From NCBI GenBank assembly GCA_942159475.1, contig OW804094.1, positions 45,628,966-45,692,965 on the forward strand: a stretch of DNA of 64,000 nucleotides. The letters are read 5' to 3'. This DNA is from Sthenelais limicola (lineage: Eukaryota; Annelida; Polychaeta; Phyllodocida; Sigalionidae). Of this stretch, positions 58,505-64,000 are shown piece by piece; position 1 is the first letter of the stretch, and every line of letters begins with the position of its first letter. The position numbers were made by a program, and so were the translations under genes. The notes below the pieces were generated by a model. It made no database searches and was not told where the DNA came from. It saw only the letters and a list, made by a program, of their open reading frames with translations.

Positions 58505-59072
58505 GTAAATTCGAGAGTGAAACTCTCAGTCCTCGGACCTCAGGATTATTCGCATAACAAGGCGGACAAATACAACAATTTGTGGTTATTTATCAGGGAA
58601 CAAGGTCTCAAGATGTCTTGTAGGAGATAGTATATATATGCTCTACTAAGGTAACCCCACCATGAACATTGTCTAACCGATAGAAAGAGAGTTTTTGCCA
58701 GTCCAATCCACCCTGCTTTTAGCTGTTCCTTCCACCTGTACAGATTTCTCTAGTATTTTGTGGTTCTCTGGTAGAACCAACAAGCGGAGTTGAAATATTT
58801 ATTCCTCCTGCACCTTTGTGTGATGTCTACTTCCTCAAGCCAGGGTCACATCATAAGTGGATCATGCACGGACAAAAGAGTGCGTGATTTGCCCGCGTGT
58901 GGGTGCGTGCGTGCGCGTGTGGGTGTGTGTATACGTGTGCGTGCATGTACAGACAGTACATCTATCTTCCACGTAACTCTTTCCCTGAAAATAGCTCCTT
59001 GAAAAAATGCCCATGGGGCTTATTTTAATGGCAACTGTATGAATTCAAGCTCTGTATTATGTTATTTCGTAG
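58505..59072. other. Non-coding stretch
   Basis: Alternating GTGCGTGCGTGCGCGTG sequence near 58905-58950 could form Z-DNA. Otherwise nothing beyond the tail of the open frame described at 58406. Confidence 0.45.
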
Positions 59073-59438
59073 GGCTGCAATTACGCAACACACCTGTCCA
59101 TTTGATAAATGTCCATGTTTGATATTTTGCATCAATGTGATGCTGCATCGGTGCATTGTCAATAGAGTTAATGACCGTAGCGATGCGTTAGCGAATGAGA
59201 TTGCACATGTAAGAGCAAGAAAATTAGTTCTTGTCGATGCAAAGACGATGCAGCTACTAATAACCCTCATCATCATCACCAATTCCATCGTCAATGCATC
59301 GTCAATATACATCGACAAGCTTTTGTCGACAGTGGCCTACTTGATTTATTGTGAAATGACTTTTTTTAAAGATTTTATATTATTGGAGTCATACCAATCA
59401 CAAAAAACTAATTATCCCTTTATATATCTATATTTTAA
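59073..59438 (+). CDS. Candidate 366-nt exon, possible membrane segment
   Basis: A good 3' splice site (CTGTATTATGTTATTTCGTAG, ending at 59072) opens a frame that stays free of stops for 121 codons and ends at a consensus donor TTTAA|GTGAGT (59438/59439). The first in-frame stop (TGA) lies inside the donor. The product has Cys residues near its start, a charged middle (ANEIAHVRARKLVLVDAKTM) and then a hydrophobic run (QLLITLIIITNSIVN) that could span a membrane. Codons are AT-rich and no family is recognised. An 18-bp imperfect hairpin lies within it. Length plus both splice signals make it the best single exon candidate by form, but chance is not excluded. Confidence 0.35.
59230..59319. repeat. 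Long stem-loop inside the 59073-59438 candidate exon
   Basis: CTTGTCGATG (59230-59239) pairs with CATCGACAAG (59310-59319), and GACGATGC (59244-59251) pairs with GCATCGTC (59296-59303), separated by a 4 by 6 base internal loop and a 44-base terminal loop. It resembles an RNA stem. It may instead reflect repeated CATCGTC/GATGC words, several of which lie nearby. Confidence 0.6.
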
Positions 59439-61715
59439 GTGAGTAATAATTTAGACGAACAGGATGAAACCTGAACTATGCGATTGGTTACAAAAATAGA
59501 CTTAGCCAATTGTCTGACAAGAGTGTGATTAAGTACATGTACTTGTATTTCTATAGCTGGATTCGGCCATTTTCACTAGGAAATGATTGAAAAATTAAGT
59601 TATACTCAGAGGAATGGACGAATAATCACCGAATCAAATGTAAAGTAATTTGGGATGTTATCAACTTAATTCGTGTCCCATATCTTGCTTACTTCTTTAT
59701 CGTGGATATGATATTTAATTAAAATATGTATTATTATTATTATTATTATTATTCACAACGCATGCAGTATATCCCAATTCAAAACTATAATCCTGCAAAA
59801 AGCGTTTTGTAAACCCGATCCCTCTTCATCAAGAATATTGAAATTTGTACGCTCGTCTGCAAGCAGTTCATGTTTCAGGTTGCCTGGCCCGGTTCTCTAA
59901 TTCTGCTGAATGACAGATCTATAGTGGATAGTTAGGTACGGAATTAGTGCACATCAGACATTGATTCTCAGCACAAAAAATAACGTAAGAAGTCATTGTC
60001 ATGGTGATATTGTATGTCATGCGACGCTACTTCCGTGTCACGCCAGCGTCTATTGTCCACAGCAGACTCGCCCCCTCTGGGGACGACTGACGGAACTAGC
60101 GCAAAGCCAGGTGAAAGAGAACCCCGGCGACACTCAGAAATTCACGACTTCTAGTTCTGGATAACGTTTATTTTCGGAATGTGTTGGTGCAAATCTGCTG
60201 CTTTCGGTTACTTATTTGTGTGTGGATGATTATGTAGTATATTGTATTGGAACTGAGAGACTATCTAGGTCTTGATTGTAAAAAAAAAAGGTGTAGCCTA
60301 TGATTGAACATCAGGTGCCGATATAAAAGGCTGTGATGTTTTGAAAAACATCTCTTTCCTCATATTGATTCCGGGTCTTCTTGTCTGTGAATTCTAAATG
60401 GGTCAAATAGTCAATCCCAGAATCCTTCTCTCCAATCAGAGCTGCACATTAGTCATTGTTAACTGACCTATTAGTTTTACAATTAGGCATGCATGACTAA
60501 CCAATGCTCCAACTAGTAGGCTGACATGCAAATTTAAACAGTCCTACCCTCAGCCTCACAATACTGACTATTTCTACAATCCTGCATTCAACCATGTGCT
60601 CTCAATCGTTCCCATTTAATGTGTTCATTTACGGAACAAGCCGCTAACAAACAGTGATTGCAATACCACGCCCTATTACGGCATTAGGCCATAAAGATAA
60701 ATTATGCAATGCAAAGGGTACATTTATATTTTAGAGAGGCCTCACCTGATGTTCTTTCATAGTTTCGCTTGGGTGGGAAATGCTCGGAAACACTTGAGTT
60801 CTCTACTTTCATAAACGATACCAATCCTATATTAAAGTTATTTTTTGTCATGTTATTTTTCCCATTGGTATAAAAAAATGAGTTTAGACAGAATCATATA
60901 TCATAGAACAACATAATTATATAGTACAAGAACTAAACTGTCAAGAAGTCTTCCTACGGTTGGCCCTCAAAGGTATGCAATAATAATTACTTTCTGCAGA
61001 TTAACCCCCATATTCTATCCCCGACAACTCCAAACTTCCTTATCCTTCCCCACGCATGCCCCATCGTCTTGTTATTTTGTCCACTGCCAGCGTTCCTACA
61101 TCTAGGCCAGAGGCTGCTATCATCAATGATACAATCCTGCCTTAATGATAACTCGCCAGTCGCCTGTCATTGCCATGCATAAAAACATCCCCCATCTATT
61201 TCTCCATCCTCCTCCTACTTGTCACAATGCCACGCCACGTGGACCGGCGTCACAGTTCCAAACAAAGGAAATGATATTTTATCCAGCATCACATTTTTAA
61301 AAGAATGCCATTCCCATGTCGGATCGCATCGGAACAGCGATGGAGCTGATACGATTATGACATTATTTCAGTTTAACAGTCAATGTATTTTTTAGAAGGA
61401 GTATCTGCTCCGCTTCTCCAATACCTTTCCTTCAATATTTCATCAGATTTGGCCTTGCTAAATTAAAAGCCGCAAAAGGTTTCTATAAAAACGATGTTTA
61501 TTTGCAAGAACGGCGGATTAGTGTTGTAGATGCACGAGACCAATGAGTCAAATGATGTTTAAGCTATCATTTTCTATTTCTCCTTAATCTAGACGGGGGA
61601 AACATTTTACAATAATGATCTCTGTAAAACATCGTTATTTTTTGCGATGTAACTACTACATAATGATCCTTCTCAGAGAAAGTCATTATCGTTGTACTTA
61701 GCAGTACATTCACAG
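59439..61715. other. Non-coding stretch
   Basis: Holds (ATT)8 at 59730-59753. A short possible exon (QTRPLWGRLTELAQSQ, near 60060-60110) is flanked by CCACAG and CAG|GTGAAA but is too weak to call. The same spot, GCCCCCTCTGGGGAC, resembles a CTCF-type core. Confidence 0.4.
59730..59753 (+). repeat. (ATT)8 microsatellite
   Basis: Eight uninterrupted ATT units. Confidence 0.97.
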
Positions 61716-61771
61716 AAAGTCGCAAGTATGATCCCAAGTGTGCGCGACAAATATTGGCTTAATTCTGAGTG
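61716..61771 (+). CDS. Candidate 56-nt exon, unrecognised
   Basis: CAGTACATTCACAG provides a 3' splice site at 61715, and GAGTG|GTGAGT a strong donor at 61771/61772. Only one phase is open, entering at a codon boundary and leaving with two bases: KVASMIPSVRDKYWLNSE. The other two phases contain stops. The piece is short, so chance remains possible. Confidence 0.33.
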
Positions 61772-61893
61772 GTGAGTTACACTGATTTGTCCATGACAGT
61801 GATGGTGGAACCCTGTGCATTTATGGCTCTCTCCACCAACAGGTAGTCATCCCTTCTCATCTCAAATCTTACTTTGTGGAGACGCTCTATTAA

Positions 61894-61901
61894 TGACGTC
61901 A
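61894..61901. promoter_or_regulatory. Perfect CRE palindrome
   Basis: TGACGTCA, the full CREB/ATF consensus and the second exact copy in the window (the other is at 5463). Confidence 0.45.
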
Positions 61902-62048
61902 TGGGGCAAGCGTGGAGGTGGTGTTGGAGGCTATCCGGTACTTAAATACAAGATGGGGTGTTTATGTGCCTGTCCTTGCCATATTTTACCCTTCCCGATG
62001 GCGGTGGCTTTCAGTTGGGACCATTTTACCCAACCCCTTCCCTCCCAG

Positions 62049-62185
62049 AGCGAGCCCGTCACCAACTTTAGCCTCCGCGGTCACATGGTCGTGCGTAGGG
62101 ATACATCAAGTAGTGTGGACACTATATCACTCAGCGGGGACTACTTCTCACGCGCCATCAAATCTCGTCTGCTCCTGCAAGGCCA
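62049..62185 (+). CDS. Candidate 137-nt exon, unrecognised
   Basis: A textbook 3' splice site (CAACCCCTTCCCTCCCAG, ending at 62048) starts it, and CCA|GTAAAA is a moderate donor at 62185/62186. Entering at a codon boundary, 45 codons are open and about two thirds of the third positions are G or C. It reads SEPVTNFSLRGHMVVRRDTS, then ISLSGDYFSRAIKSRLLLQ. A second phase is also open. Direct joining to 61716-61771 would create a stop, so if both are real they are not consecutive. No family is recognised. Confidence 0.35.
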
Positions 62186-62357
62186 GTAAAACTGCATCAT
62201 TTTCATTCCCTTTAGTCGGCCCTGAACATAATTGTACGATTGATATAGTACTGCGGTAATTCCTTTTTGTGGGAGGGTCCGCAATAGCACTAGAACCCCC
62301 TCATTCTCCTTCTTTCATCCGCCTACATCTCTTCATCTTCTTTCCCTCCATGCAATA

Positions 62358-62386
62358 CCCCCCCCCCCCCCCACACACACACACAC
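62358..62386 (+). repeat. (C)15-(AC)7 composite simple repeat
   Basis: Fifteen C run straight into seven AC units. Confidence 0.97.
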
Positions 62387-64000
62387 CACCACCACTACCT
62401 ACCCTGCAATACTATATTCCTCCCAACCCACACTACCCAGACGTACAAATGGACTCTCATTTTAGGTCATCGTTAAAAGTGGTGGGTCTCCTTACTTTCC
62501 AGACGGATGGAATCTCAGAATAATTGCATGCGTATAATGTTGCATGCATGCATTAAATATAGGCCTAAATATATATAGACCATTCTGAAAATTATTCCCA
62601 ATGTAAAAGGGATGTCGAATGAGATATAATACCTAATTAATTCACTGGCAAAGGTATTATTAAATAATATCGTGTAATATTTTGAATTCTGTCTTCATGT
62701 GCTGAGCTATATAACCGCTAATTGTTCTCGAGTCCTATCCATGTTTACCATAGAATAAAGTTCTAAGTATCTGATTTCTTCAAAGGCTGCCACACCCAAA
62801 TTGGCCCATGTCATTGTAAAATTTAATTTCTCACTTTAAAGGGATATTAATGATCTCGAATTAGACAAAAGAAGTAAGTTAATTGTCAGCAAGGGCAGGC
62901 ATCAACTTACATTTAATCTGATATTGGGTATTCACCATCCTCGTTAACATTAACACATGCATTGTTATGTATGGTATGTATCTATTCTTAAATCCACAAA
63001 GGATTTACCAAGGATGCAATACCAGTGTGCGGATGCTTCCCTGTTTACTAAGTATGCCGATTTAGTAAGGATTGGACTAGGATTTACAAAATAAAAACAG
63101 AATATTTTTCAGTGAAGGGCACACGCAATGACGTTCGCTCGTTCGCAACCTGGTGGAGGACCCGTTTAAATGCCCATCCTGTCCCTCTCCCAAATATAAC
63201 CATCCCCTCTTCTTATTTTCCATTCTGCCTTCTCTCTCCCTCCCCCCTCGCTTCCAACGCCGCTTTCCTAGCCCTACTTATTGCCTCCCCTCCTCTCTCC
63301 CTCCCTCTTACCATCTCTCCTTTTCCCATGCATCTCATTCCTTTCTTCCCCGCAGTGATGTCTAGTGGGGATGTATGCACGCGTTAGCAAATCTCACCAC
63401 CCCCACGACCACTACTTGTAGCCACAGGTGCGCTTGTCGGTAGGGACATCTGTTTCTGCCTGGTTTAACCTATGACAGGCTAATGTGCGCGGATCCGCTT
63501 AGCTCGTTACCTGTACTCAAACTAGTCAATGCAGCTGTATCCTCAGGCCACTGCCCACACCCAATTTCCAACTCACATCTGAGTCCGTTGTTTCTTCTCT
63601 CTGATGCAAACGGATTGCAATAGATGAATTTGATTCGCCGTGACACACGACAACTAGTAGTGCTGTGTGCGGATCACACTCCGAAATGTATAGATATTGA
63701 ACTAATATTTTTTGGTCAAAACTGGCTATCTCGTAATGATATCTCCTGTGTCCGGTCATGTATAAAATACTGCCATTTCTCTCACTCTATGTATTACTGG
63801 GTATAACTCCTTTAGACTTGATTAGTGTGTCATCAGCGAGTCTGGCCAATTAGTATAGGCGTTTTCCATGTGTTTAATATTATGTAATATGATATTATGC
63901 CTACATGTAACATTATCTCTTTGAAGTCGTAGAGCAATTATTAATTTGTAACCATTCTTGTCCGCCCAAGCTGAGAATCTGCCAACAAATGTTGACATTT
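62387..64000. other. Non-coding stretch with a pyrimidine tract
   Basis: Exact TAGGCCTA at 62560-62567. CT-rich sequence at 63170-63355 ends in a very strong acceptor-like TTCCTTTCTTCCCCGCAG (63356), but all frames close within a few codons, so it is not a coding exon start. Nothing else is recognised. Confidence 0.5.

Noticed and set aside
60055..60115. Short exon or CTCF-type site
   Set aside because: The AG-GT pair is weak and the CTCF-like core matches only partly. Neither reading can be supported from sequence alone.
63112..63387. Very strong 3' splice site at 63356 as exon start
   Set aside because: All three frames after it close within a few codons, and the upstream tract is one of several CT-rich simple tracts.

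Overview
The window looks like non-coding nuclear DNA of a metazoan, probably a marine invertebrate deuterostome such as an echinoderm or hemichordate. The reasons are an AT-rich composition, many simple repeats, one tRNA-derived SINE, at least six exact TAGGCCTA octamers and no bacterial gene organisation. The species is an inference and is not secure. I recognised no complete gene, no rRNA or tRNA gene, no CRISPR array and no autonomous transposon. Open frames of 60 to 130 codons are common here, but DNA of this composition gives about that many by chance, so frame length alone was never used as evidence.

The layout suggests intergenic or, more likely, deep intronic sequence. On the + strand, three sites join a polypyrimidine tract and 3' splice site directly to a 5' splice site (junctions at 7040/7041, 16375/16376 and 43820/43821). 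This is the signature of recursive splicing in long introns, and it is the most coherent new idea in the window. The 7041 site is followed 45 bases later by a second strong donor, as in a recursive-splice exon. Small + strand exon candidates lie at 27338-27401, 46081-46176, 47314-47386, 58406-58504, 59073-59438, 61716-61771 and 62049-62185. None matches a protein family I know.

The minus strand holds coding-like remnants at 5033-5329, 5931-6365, 16449-16636, 29635-29925 and 54040-54210. The 5931-6365 and 54040-54210 stretches carry in-frame stops and look like decayed genes or transposon remnants.

Regulatory-looking DNA includes a perfect DR1 plus DR5 array of AGGTCA half-sites (45508-45531), a perfect AGGTCA inverted repeat with 3-base spacing next to a perfect CRE (5415-5470), a four-half-site nuclear-receptor cluster (55540-55568), a CpG-rich promoter-like patch (17821-17930) and a second perfect CRE (61894). 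Structural elements include a 21-bp near-perfect hairpin (41760-41814), a 49-bp G-rich minisatellite (12827-13036), a 131-bp dispersed duplication (31781 and 33380), a 114-bp tandem duplication (1602-1834), long pyrimidine tracts and repeated poly(C)-(AC)n junctions.

Confidence in any single exon candidate is low to moderate. RNA-seq and a protein search would settle most of them.
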